Shown in pieces: positions 7,516-15,021 of a DNA stretch of 37,232 bases. The stretch lies in contig CAYOTA010000017.1 in NCBI GenBank assembly GCA_964406795.1, forward strand, positions 1-37,232. The letters are read 5' to 3'. The position numbers and the translations under genes are program-made. Position 1 is the stretch's first letter; each line of letters starts with the position of its first letter. The DNA comes from JAGORM01 sp964406795 (lineage in GTDB: Bacteria; Patescibacteriota; Microgenomatia; Levybacterales; GWA1-39-11). A model generated the notes under the pieces. That model worked only from the letters and a program-made list of their open reading frames with translations, was not told the DNA's origin and searched no databases.

Positions 7516-8544
7516 ATGGACATTCAAAATAAAATCTTAAAATTTGCAGCTTCGCAGAAGACTTTTAAGACATCAGACATCGTGAAGGCATTTGATCAAA
7601 AAATTTCAAGAGGATGGATTAGTCTTCAGATTAAAGAATTAGTAAAGCAAAAAAAGCTTATTAAGTCAGGTTCCACAGCTTCAGCTACATACGCTTTGCC
7701 TCAGAACGCATCTGAAATGGGCAATCGAATAATGCGTCGTTTAAAACGTGAAGGTTTAAAAGAACACAAAGTGCTTGATTCCATAAATCACCAGGCCCCA
7801 TTTCTTTTGCCTTTAAAAGAAAATATAAGAAGTCTTTTTGACTATGGGTTTTTAGAAATGTTAAATAACGCGATAGAGCATTCTTTAGCAAAATCTATTA
7901 ATCTTGAAATTGCCGTCTTTGATGAATCGCTGCAGTTTATTGTGTCAGATAACGGAATCGGAGCGTTTAAAAATGTCATGCAAAAACATGGATTAAACTC
8001 AGAAATAGAGGCAATTCAAGACATCTTAAAAGGGAAAACAACTACAAATCCAGAAGCTCATTCTGGCCAGGGAATTTTCTTTACTTCTAAAGCTGCAGAT
8101 ATATTTGTTATTGATAGTTATGGGTATAGGTTGCGTGTTGACAATACTATAACAGACGTATTTATAGAAGAATTATCTCCCGTGTTTAAAGGAACAAAGG
8201 TAACATTCACTATAGATGTCAAATCTAAAAAGCATTTAATCAACATTTTTAAAGAATATCAGACAGATCCAGAAGGTTTTGATTTTGATAAAACCGTTGT
8301 GCAGATAAAGCTTTATACAATGGGTACTATATATGTGTCACGTTCTCAGGCGCGCCGTGTTTTGACAGGTCTTGAAAAGTATAAGCATATTATTTTAGAT
8401 TTTGACAGAGTGCCTACAATTGGGCAAGCATTTGCTGATGAAATATTTCGAGTCTTTAAAGTGCGTTTTCCTGAAATAGTTATTGAACCTATTAATATGA
8501 ATGAAGCAGTAGGATACATGGTTAAAAGAGTTGATACTATTTGA
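7516..8544 (+). CDS. wHTH-HATPase-DUF4325 (STAS-like) regulator
   Basis: 342 residues with three parts. Residues 1-62 form a winged helix (TSDIVKAF, GWISLQIKELVKQKKLIKSG). Residues 100-230 are a GHKL ATPase with N box E114-x3-N118, G1 box DNGIG (145-149) and G2 box SGQGI (183-187). Residues 265-335 match the STAS-like DUF4325 (YVSRSQARRVL...ILDFDRVPTIGQAFADEIFRVF). There is no dimerisation helix with a phospho-accepting His, so it resembles an anti-sigma-type switch fused to a DNA-binding head, not a classical sensor kinase. Function is unknown; autoregulation through the upstream repeats is plausible. Confidence 0.85.
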   Translation: MDIQNKILKFAASQKTFKTSDIVKAFDQKISRGWISLQIKELVKQKKLIKSGSTASATYALPQNASEMGNRIMRRLKREGLKEHKVLDSINHQAPFLLPLKENIRSLFDYGFLEMLNNAIEHSLAKSINLEIAVFDESLQFIVSDNGIGAFKNVMQKHGLNSEIEAIQDILKGKTTTNPEAHSGQGIFFTSKAADIFVIDSYGYRLRVDNTITDVFIEELSPVFKGTKVTFTIDVKSKKHLINIFKEYQTDPEGFDFDKTVVQIKLYTMGTIYVSRSQARRVLTGLEKYKHIILDFDRVPTIGQAFADEIFRVFKVRFPEIVIEPINMNEAVGYMVKRVDTI

Positions 8545-8552
8545 GAAATTTT

Positions 8553-9014
8553 CTATGGAAGGATGACGGAGTGTTCTCTGGTGTGTGATGTTGTATTATT
8601 TTGCGTGTTTGATGAAAGGCTCATAATGTATGCGTCGTCAAATCCCGGAGTTCCTTTTACTTCCGGAAAAAAGATCTGGGATGTTATAAGTGTTTTCCCG
8701 TTTTCATGAACTTTAAAATGAATGTGGGGCGGTTTGTAGCCTGTACCCTCCCCATAACCGTTTGGAATAACAGTTTCAAATTCATAAGTACCTTCTTTAT
8801 CTGTTTTTACTTGTCCTCTGTACCATTCGTCTTCATAATTTCCTGATTCATTTGCCTGCCAGATATCCAATACAATGTTTGCTGCGGGAGTAGTGCAGTC
8901 TTTTCTTAAATCTTTTCCTGAAACAGTTAGTTTCTCACCACCATTTTGTTCAGTTGCAATTGTATTTCTAAATGGAGCATTCGGGGTGTAGTAAAAGGCC
9001 ACCTCCACGAGCAA
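8553..9014 (-). CDS. Intradiol ring-cleavage dioxygenase-like, catalytic part (frameshifted gene)
   Basis: This frame (nominal TTG start) holds the catalytic domain: YTPNAPFR (9-16), WQANESGNY (52-60), YRGQVKTDKEGTYEF, and HIH (97-99). The four iron(III) ligands of the family, Tyr60, Tyr87, His97 and His99, are all present. Family enzymes cleave catechol-type rings between the hydroxyls. The N-terminal anchor and the usual 'C.PTPAFAEGPFY' motif begin in another frame (8968-9159), so the intact gene would be about 200 codons and is broken, or shifted, near 9003-9010. Confidence 0.8.
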   Translation of the reverse strand: MLVEVAFYYTPNAPFRNTIATEQNGGEKLTVSGKDLRKDCTTPAANIVLDIWQANESGNYEDEWYRGQVKTDKEGTYEFETVIPNGYGEGTGYKPPHIHFKVHENGKTLITSQIFFPEVKGTPGFDDAYIMSLSSNTQNNTTSHTREHSVILP

Positions 9015-9159
9015 ATGCTGGCGTACAATTTTTATTTACAGTAGAGGAAGTGGGCTTTTCACTTTCTGGAGTTTGCGATTTATTTAAAGCATAAACTGCA
9101 TATCCTGCAATTCCTATGATAATGGTTAGCACAATAATTATAATTCTGGCCAGCTTCAT
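8968..9159 (-). CDS. N-terminal anchor part of the frameshifted dioxygenase
   Basis: The 63-codon frame starts MKLARIIIIVLTIIIGIAGY, one membrane helix or signal anchor, then a linker and NCTPAFA, the start of the dioxygenase family's N-terminal motif. After GCT at about 9011 the frame runs into unrelated residues and a stop, while the other frame continues with the expected EV-AFYYTPNAP. About four extra bases (CGTG) near 9007-9010 explain the switch. TGGTATACT, an extended -10 box, sits six bases before the ATG. The intact protein would be surface-exposed. Confidence 0.7.
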   Translation of the reverse strand: MKLARIIIIVLTIIIGIAGYAVYALNKSQTPESEKPTSSTVNKNCTPAFARGGGLLLHPECSI

Positions 9160-9179
9160 GTACGCAGTATACCAAAAAG

Positions 9180-9920
9180 TTACGCAGTTGATTTCGTTAT
9201 GATAATATCCTCAAACACACCTTGAACTTGTATATTTAATTTGGAAAATTGAATTTTACGTCCTGTTTCTCTGATTATTTTGCGAACCTCATGCTTTGAA
9301 GGAACTTTTGATGCGTTTACTTTAATAGGTAGATGATTTTGTGCACCAAATAGCACATACATAGAATTGTCAGGAATACTTTTGGGATATTCATCCAAGA
9401 ATGGAAGTGTTTCGCCAAATGTCACACGCGCTCGTTGCGTTTTGGCGGCTTCCTGGTCATGAAAAGAATCCCATTCGTCATATCTTTTAGGAGACAAGTG
9501 CATAGTCTGAAAGCAGAGCGGGCTTTTACAATGACACAAGTGAGTGCATGGTTCACACGTTTTGTCCAATGGACTTAGTAAGTAAGAAACACTTAATTCT
9601 TCACCTTTAAAAATGTGTCTAATTGCAAAGTAAAGTGTGTGCCCCATGTAGGTATACATCCAACAATTTGGTGCGCACGAGTGGTTTAAAAGGTGAATGC
9701 CGGGTTTTTTTAAATCTGGATAGACTGATGCGCGGTCATGATAGTACATTAAATAAAAGTGCCCTTTATTATCTACGTCGTTTTCTTCCTCAGGGCGTAG
9801 TATTTTACCTATGTAATCACCAATAACAGTTCCGGCTGGGATATCGCGTTTTGCAAAAATGCCTTTTCCCATACCTTCCACCTCTTTGATTTCCCATGAT
9901 GATTCTGGAATTATAAACAT
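9180..9920 (-). CDS. SET-domain protein (putative lysine methyltransferase)
   Basis: 246 residues. The SET hallmarks are in order: GMGKG (16-20) for SAM binding, the pseudoknot motif NHSCAPNC (79-86), and GEELSVSY (106-113). Next comes a cysteine cluster (C122, C125, C129, C131, C136) placed like a post-SET zinc site. About 100 C-terminal residues match nothing I recognise. SET proteins methylate lysines; bacterial targets are mostly unknown. It sits 20 bases upstream of the dioxygenase gene and 16 bases downstream of a 42-aa membrane protein gene, all on the minus strand. Confidence 0.88.
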   Translation of the reverse strand: MFIIPESSWEIKEVEGMGKGIFAKRDIPAGTVIGDYIGKILRPEEENDVDNKGHFYLMYYHDRASVYPDLKKPGIHLLNHSCAPNCWMYTYMGHTLYFAIRHIFKGEELSVSYLLSPLDKTCEPCTHLCHCKSPLCFQTMHLSPKRYDEWDSFHDQEAAKTQRARVTFGETLPFLDEYPKSIPDNSMYVLFGAQNHLPIKVNASKVPSKHEVRKIIRETGRKIQFSKLNIQVQGVFEDIIITKSTA

Positions 9921-9936
9921 ATAAATTTAGAAGTGC

Positions 9937-10065
9937 CTATGTGAAGTTGGAGACAAGTATTATGAAAAATGCGAGCGCAATAAAAAAAATGGCAAGTCCT
10001 ATTGGAGAGTTCCAGCTATACCATTCTTTCCCTGTTGCCACTTTTCTTATACCTCTTTTTGCCAT
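9937..10065 (-). CDS. 42-aa single-helix membrane protein
   Basis: The frame encodes a basic N-terminus (MAKRGIRKVATGKEWYSWNS) followed by one helix (PIGLAIFFIALAFFIILVS) and ends in NFT. Support is strong for so short a gene: a TTGACA (10096-10101), 19-base spacer and CATAAT (10071-10076) end five bases before the ATG, the same leaderless layout as its neighbours. Positive-inside rule predicts the N-terminus in the cytoplasm. Function is unknown. It is the first gene of a possible unit with the SET gene. Confidence 0.7.
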   Translation of the reverse strand: MAKRGIRKVATGKEWYSWNSPIGLAIFFIALAFFIILVSNFT

Positions 10066-10070
10066 AATCC

Positions 10071-10101
10071 ATTATGACACATGTGCATATTTTCCTGTCA
10101 A
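10071..10101 (-). promoter_or_regulatory. Promoter of the 42-aa membrane protein gene
   Basis: Minus strand TTGACA at 10096-10101 and CATAAT at 10071-10076, spacer 19, then five bases to the ATG at 10065. Confidence 0.7.
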
Positions 10102-10273
10102 TAGAATTAAATATATCAGTATTTCATTACACAGTTCTTACACAATTATTATTCACTTTTATACCCACTTGGATATCATAATAATGTGAGAACGTTATAT
10201 CTGCTCGGTGTACCAGTCAGTATGCTTATGTGTCTGTGGTTTGTAGGAAACGTTTTATATTGAAGTTATACAT

Positions 10274-10753
10274 ATGGAAAAGACAATTGAAGAAACAACG
10301 GTCGTTGAAAATCCCGTGCATACGGTTACAACTAGTAAAATTGTAACGCCTCAAGCTCAAATTAGAACTGAACATCCCCAGCATGTATATGAAAAGAAAA
10401 AGGTTATATTTAGATCTCATCAGGTTATTTGGTATATATTAGTGCTCATTGAGGTGCTGATAGGATTTAGAGTAGTGCTGTTGGCTTTAGGGGCAAATCC
10501 TTTAAGCGGCTTTGCGAGTCTTATTTACGGAATTACGACCCCGCTGGTAGCACCTTTTCAAGGAATTATACGATCAAATGCTGCCGCAAATGGAGCGTCT
10601 GTTTTTGAATGGGCATCGCTTATTGCAGCAATTGTGTATATGTTTGTAGCAATGGGAATTGCATATTTACTTCAGTTTTTGAAGCCAGTTTCACCACAGG
10701 AAGTAAGTGAAGCGGTGGACGACGTTCCTACCACGGTTACTCATCCGGTATAA
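10274..10753 (+). CDS. YggT family membrane protein
   Basis: 159 residues: a hydrophilic 50-residue N-terminus, then two main membrane segments (about 55-73 and 111-135) separated by the family loop GANPLSGFASLIYGITTPLVAPFQGI. YggT proteins have been linked to osmotic adaptation and cell envelope organisation; the molecular role is not known. TTATAC lies immediately upstream of the ATG, again without a ribosome site. Confidence 0.85.
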   Translation: MEKTIEETTVVENPVHTVTTSKIVTPQAQIRTEHPQHVYEKKKVIFRSHQVIWYILVLIEVLIGFRVVLLALGANPLSGFASLIYGITTPLVAPFQGIIRSNAAANGASVFEWASLIAAIVYMFVAMGIAYLLQFLKPVSPQEVSEAVDDVPTTVTHPV

Positions 10754-10773
10754 TCTTTCAGCGCATTTTGTTA

Positions 10774-10779
10774 TATAAT
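10774..10779 (+). promoter_or_regulatory. -10 box of the TerC-like gene
   Basis: TATAAT eight bases before the ATG at 10788; leaderless layout. Confidence 0.65.
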
Positions 10780-10787
10780 GGTTACTT

Positions 10788-11708
10788 ATGGATGCGCAGG
10801 CAAACCTTTTCATTCTTTTTGCAATTATAGTAGTTGGGTTTTTGGTCTTAGACCTGGGATATTTTAATAGAAAAGCTCACAAAATAAGTACAAACGTAGC
10901 ACTTATACAAAGTCTTTTCTGGGTGGGAGTTGCATTTTCTTTTGGATTTTTAATCTTCCTTTTCATGGGGCAAACAGCTGCCGTGGAATACATGAGTGTG
11001 TACGTAACTGAAAAGATGCTTTCAGTAGATAATCTGTTTGTAATACTTCTTATATTCAACTTCTTTAAATTAGAGGAAAAGTTTCATCACAAAGTGCTTT
11101 TTTGGGGCATTATGGGTGCAATCGTATTCCGTGCGGTATTTATTCTAGCCGGCGCATTTATTATTTCTCAATTTAGCTGGGTTCTATATGTCTTTGGGGC
11201 AATCCTTTTATACACTGGATTTAAGTTATTTACACAGAAAAAAGAAGATCACATTGATATTGAAAAAAATAAGGTATTTAAATTGGCTACGAAATATTTG
11301 CCCCTCAGTCAGAGTTACCACAGTGGAAAGTTTTTTATACGTGAAAATGGAAAACTGCATGTAACTATATTATTTATTATCATTTTGCTCGTTGAGTCCA
11401 CAGACATAATTTTTGCCGTTGATTCCATTCCGGCAGCTTTCTCTATTACCCAAAATCCTTTTATAGTATTTACCTCTAATATTTTTGCAATCATGGGGCT
11501 TCGTGCATTATTTTTCTTAATACAAGGGGTAATTCATAAGTTTCATCATCTCCAAAAAGGTCTTGCATTCATCCTGTTATTTATTGGAGCCAAAATGCTT
11601 TTAGGAATATTTGATATCCATATTTCTTCATTACTTTCCTTTGCAGTTATTATGTCGGCGCTTGGATTGTCCCTTTTATTGTCGCTTATATTCCCAAAAA
11701 AAGTGTAA
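10788..11708 (+). CDS. TerC/Alx family membrane protein
   Basis: 306 residues with about eight helices. The signature acidic helices are present: EYMSVYVTEKMLSVDNLFVILLIF (about 65-88) and VESTDIIFAVDSIPAAFSIT (about 202-221). Alx-type members export or balance manganese and respond to pH; tellurite resistance is the historical name. Transport of a divalent metal across the cytoplasmic membrane is the family-based prediction. Length fits the Alx branch. Confidence 0.9.
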   Translation: MDAQANLFILFAIIVVGFLVLDLGYFNRKAHKISTNVALIQSLFWVGVAFSFGFLIFLFMGQTAAVEYMSVYVTEKMLSVDNLFVILLIFNFFKLEEKFHHKVLFWGIMGAIVFRAVFILAGAFIISQFSWVLYVFGAILLYTGFKLFTQKKEDHIDIEKNKVFKLATKYLPLSQSYHSGKFFIRENGKLHVTILFIIILLVESTDIIFAVDSIPAAFSITQNPFIVFTSNIFAIMGLRALFFLIQGVIHKFHHLQKGLAFILLFIGAKMLLGIFDIHISSLLSFAVIMSALGLSLLLSLIFPKKV

Positions 11709-11738
11709 TGATGTTTGTTAAAATAAATAGAAATAGTG

Positions 11739-11744
11739 TAAAAT
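11739..11744 (+). promoter_or_regulatory. -10 box of the surface-polymer trio
   Basis: TAAAAT seven bases before the ATG at 11752; likely the promoter of the three-gene unit 11752-14985. Confidence 0.5.
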
Positions 11745-11751
11745 AGAGAAT

Positions 11752-11997
11752 ATGAAAAAAGTACTAGTGAATTTTAGCTTTTTTGTGTCAGTGTATGTGA
11801 TTATGTTTCCACCTCAAGCACATGCATATCTAGACCCTGGTACAGGAAGTTATATTCTGCAAGTAGTTGCAGCGGTCTTTTTCGGATCGCTTTTTGCACT
11901 TAAAGTGTGGTGGAGAAAGGTAGCTAATTTTTTAGGCTCGATTTTTGGAAGAAAGGAAAAACAAAAAACTGAAAAAGACTCCAATAAGAAAAACTAG
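11752..11997 (+). CDS. Small YLDPGTGS-motif membrane protein
   Basis: 81 residues: a signal-like N-terminal helix ending PPQAHA, the motif YLDPGTGSYILQ (about 26-37), a second helix (VVAAVFFGSLFALKVWW) and a basic tail. I know this motif from small proteins that sit beside a SAM methyltransferase and a sulfatase-like membrane protein, which is exactly the arrangement here. Its role is unknown; a subunit or guide for the sulfatase-like enzyme is a guess. Its 3' end overlaps the next gene's nominal start. Confidence 0.8.
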   Translation: MKKVLVNFSFFVSVYVIMFPPQAHAYLDPGTGSYILQVVAAVFFGSLFALKVWWRKVANFLGSIFGRKEKQKTEKDSNKKN

Positions 11998-13372
11998 CGA
12001 TAACCTCAAATCCTCATTCCGCGACCCAAGCGGATTTATTTTTACACAAAACGGTGAAATCTTTAGACAAATAAACGAAGTGTATAAGTCTGATTATGAA
12101 CTTTTGATGTCTTCTGGTCTGTATGAGGAGTTGGTTTCTGAAAATTTGCTTATACCTCATGTGGAAGTTGAAAAGCATTCACGTGACACGGCATGGAAGG
12201 TTATTAAACCCCAGCAGATTCCATTTATTTCCTATCCATATGAATGGGCATTTAGCATGGTAAAAGATGCGGCACTCGCAACTCTGGAAATTCAAAAACG
12301 TGCCTTAGCACATGGGATGAGTCTGAAAGACGCAAGCGCATTTAATATCCAATTTGTAGAAGGGCACCCTGTATTAATTGATACATTATCATTTGAAACA
12401 TATGAAGAAGGAAAACCTTGGGTTGCATACAAGCAATTTGTTGAGCATTTCTTAACTCCCTTAGCACTTATGGCTTATATTGACGTGCGCTTAAACCGCA
12501 TGAGCGCTGTGTATTTAGATGGCATTCCTGTAGATCTTGCCGCTTCTATGCTTCCCTTTAAGTCAAAGTTTAATCTTCGTCTTTTATTCCATATTTTTGC
12601 ACATGCTACTTCTCAAAAAAAATATTCTAATAAAAAAATAGGCAAGGATGTTGTGGCGCGTAAATTTAGTAAACATGCATTAATGGGATTGCTGGACAAC
12701 TTAGAAGGGGCAGTGAAAAGTCTTTCATGGAATCCGGCAGGCACTGAGTGGGAAGATTATTATGAAGAGGATAAAAATAACTACAAGTCAGAATCACTAA
12801 AACACAAAGGAGAGTTGGTTGAGTCTTATTTGAAATCTATTAAGGCAAAACAGGTGTGGGATATGGGTGCTAACACTGGATATTTCTCAAGAATCGCAAA
12901 AAATACAGGAGCACAGGTTTTGTCCTTTGACATAGATTTTGGGGCAATTGAGAAAAACTACAGGGACATAAAAAAACATTCAGAAAAAAACATGCTTCCA
13001 TTATTTTCTGATTTAACTAATCCAACACCATCTGTAGGGTGGGAGAATAATGAGCGTTTGTCATTGTTTGAGCGTGGGTCAGCCGATTGTGTTATGGCAC
13101 TTGCCTTCATACATCACCTGGCAATTCCTCACAATATTCCATTTGCATATTTGGCCGAAACATTTTCCAAAATGGGGTCACATGTGATTGTAGAATACAT
13201 AGAAAAAGATGATTCACAGGTTCAGATATTGCTTGCCAATAGAAAAGATGTATTTGATCATTACACAAAAAATGATTTTGAACAGGAGTTTGAGAAATAC
13301 TTTAAGATTTTGAAAGCAACACCTATTAAAAACAGCAAGAGAACATTGTACTTAATGCAAAAAAAACCTTAG
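11945..13372 (+). CDS. SAM-dependent methyltransferase with an N-terminal NoeA-like domain
   Basis: 475 residues from TTG 11945. The N-terminal half (FRDPSGFIF..NGEIFRQIN, IPFISYPYEWAFSMVKDAAL, GMSLKDASAFNIQF, VLIDTLSFE) resembles the domain found in proteins named nodulation protein NoeA. The C-terminal half is a Rossmann methyltransferase with motif I VWDMGANTGYFSRIA at about 303-317. It probably methylates a surface sugar or lipid-linked glycan. The start is uncertain: it overlaps the previous gene by 53 bases and has no clear ribosome site. Confidence 0.85.
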   Translation: MEERKNKKLKKTPIRKTSDNLKSSFRDPSGFIFTQNGEIFRQINEVYKSDYELLMSSGLYEELVSENLLIPHVEVEKHSRDTAWKVIKPQQIPFISYPYEWAFSMVKDAALATLEIQKRALAHGMSLKDASAFNIQFVEGHPVLIDTLSFETYEEGKPWVAYKQFVEHFLTPLALMAYIDVRLNRMSAVYLDGIPVDLAASMLPFKSKFNLRLLFHIFAHATSQKKYSNKKIGKDVVARKFSKHALMGLLDNLEGAVKSLSWNPAGTEWEDYYEEDKNNYKSESLKHKGELVESYLKSIKAKQVWDMGANTGYFSRIAKNTGAQVLSFDIDFGAIEKNYRDIKKHSEKNMLPLFSDLTNPTPSVGWENNERLSLFERGSADCVMALAFIHHLAIPHNIPFAYLAETFSKMGSHVIVEYIEKDDSQVQILLANRKDVFDHYTKNDFEQEFEKYFKILKATPIKNSKRTLYLMQKKP

Positions 13373-13383
13373 AAGTTCTCTTT

Positions 13384-14985
13384 ATGAACAAAATTATTGG
13401 AAAAATTAAAGAAAATTATTATGCATTGGCTCCGTTTTTAATTTCCTTATATGCAGTTTTATTTCTTTACACACAAAACCAGCAGAGGTATCTACTTACT
13501 GTTTTAACAGTACCCATAATTGTTTCATTAGTTTTTTCTGCAGTAATGCTGGGTGTATCAATTCTTATTTTTAAAAGACTAGATGGGTCAGTGTTTGTGT
13601 CCTCCATTATTGTATTTTTAAGTTTGTCATATGGAAGGTTTGTGGAGTTGCTTGAGAAGGTGTCACTTAATCTTGGTTCAGTTGAAGTAACGCCTGCTAT
13701 GATTGTAAGTTTTGTTTTTGCACTGATAATTTTGTCGGCCTTTTATGCTGTTTTTAAAATTCATAAAAAATTTGTACCTGTAAATAAGCTTATCGTAGTT
13801 TTAGCGTCCATTTTGGTTTTGATCCAACTAGTGAGCATTATTTCTTTCGAGGCTACATCCGGGCGTGCCGCACGTGCTCCTAGGTCAACCTCAAGAATTG
13901 AGACAAAAGTGGTTCCAAACGTAATAACTCCTGACGTTTATTATTTTATTTTTGATAGATATGCAGGTCCAACTGCTATAAAAGAGCAATATGGTTTTGA
14001 TAATAGTGCGTTTTATAACTATCTTACAGACTCCGGCTTTTATATAGCAGATAAATCACGTACAAATTATCCTAAAACATTTCTATCACTGAGCTCAAGT
14101 CTGAATATGGAATATCTAGACGCTCTAACAAAGCAGACAGTTGGTGGAGCATCAAAAGACGAATCATTGGTCACTCCTCTTATTGAAAACAGTAAAGTTT
14201 TAAAGTTTTTTAAAGATAAAGGATACTCATATGTACAAGTAGGTTCCTGGTGGCAGCCAACAAAAAACAACAAAAATGCAGATTTCTCTTATGCGCCTGT
14301 TGTGAAAGAGTATTTTGGAGCTGATGAATTTACGGCAGGCTTTTTTAATACAACCGTCGCGTCATCTCTTTTAAAGTTTGTAATGCGTAATCCTGTGGAT
14401 GTGTCAACGGACCCGGAAAACAACATTCATCGCCAGGCAGCATTATATCAATTCAATGTGCTGGATGAGGTAGATACTATAAAAAGTCCTAAGTTTGTAT
14501 TTGTGCATGTATTACTTCCTCATGATCCCTTTGTGTTTGATAAAGACTGCAATCCCATATCTGAAAAAATTGTGAAAAAAAACTCACACCAAGTAAATTA
14601 TTTAAATCAACTGCAGTGCACAAATACTCAGATTAAAAAAATTATCGATAGGCTTAAAAAATCTCAAAACCCTCCAATTATTGTGCTACAGTCAGATGAG
14701 GGCCCGTTTCCCATGAATTCTTCAATAGATTCAGAACAAGCGTGGTCAAAAGCTACAGATACGGCCTTGGCTGAAAAGTTCCCCATTCTAAACGCATACT
14801 ATTTCCCGGGAAAAAATTATGAAGAAACTGAGCTCTATAAGGAAATTTCTCCGGTAAATTCTTTTAAGGTACTCTTTAACACCTATTTTGGTACTGATTA
14901 TAAACTTGAGGAAGACAAGAGTTATGTGTTTAAAGATGAAGAAAATTATTATAACTTTACAGATGTTACAGATAGATTAAAATAA
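13384..14985 (+). CDS. Sulfatase-like (alkaline phosphatase superfamily) membrane protein
   Basis: 533 residues: four or five N-terminal helices (to about 145), then an external domain beginning TPDVYYFIFDRYAGP, with SRTNYPKTFLSLSSSLNM (the site of the nucleophile in the superfamily, around S237-T242), HVLLPHDPFVFD and LQSDEGPFP. LtaS and related enzymes of this superfamily move phosphoglycerol or phosphoethanolamine onto surface polymers. With the methyltransferase and the YLDPGTGS protein it probably decorates a cell-surface glycan. Substrate is inferred only. Confidence 0.85.
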   Translation: MNKIIGKIKENYYALAPFLISLYAVLFLYTQNQQRYLLTVLTVPIIVSLVFSAVMLGVSILIFKRLDGSVFVSSIIVFLSLSYGRFVELLEKVSLNLGSVEVTPAMIVSFVFALIILSAFYAVFKIHKKFVPVNKLIVVLASILVLIQLVSIISFEATSGRAARAPRSTSRIETKVVPNVITPDVYYFIFDRYAGPTAIKEQYGFDNSAFYNYLTDSGFYIADKSRTNYPKTFLSLSSSLNMEYLDALTKQTVGGASKDESLVTPLIENSKVLKFFKDKGYSYVQVGSWWQPTKNNKNADFSYAPVVKEYFGADEFTAGFFNTTVASSLLKFVMRNPVDVSTDPENNIHRQAALYQFNVLDEVDTIKSPKFVFVHVLLPHDPFVFDKDCNPISEKIVKKNSHQVNYLNQLQCTNTQIKKIIDRLKKSQNPPIIVLQSDEGPFPMNSSIDSEQAWSKATDTALAEKFPILNAYYFPGKNYEETELYKEISPVNSFKVLFNTYFGTDYKLEEDKSYVFKDEENYYNFTDVTDRLK

Positions 14986-15021
14986 GTTAGAGTCTGTCCT
15001 CTTAAGAAGTAGGAAAATTAA

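Noticed and set aside
9941..10189. 82-codon plus-strand ORF
   Set aside because: Composition is not protein-like and it runs antisense over the 42-aa membrane protein gene and its promoter.
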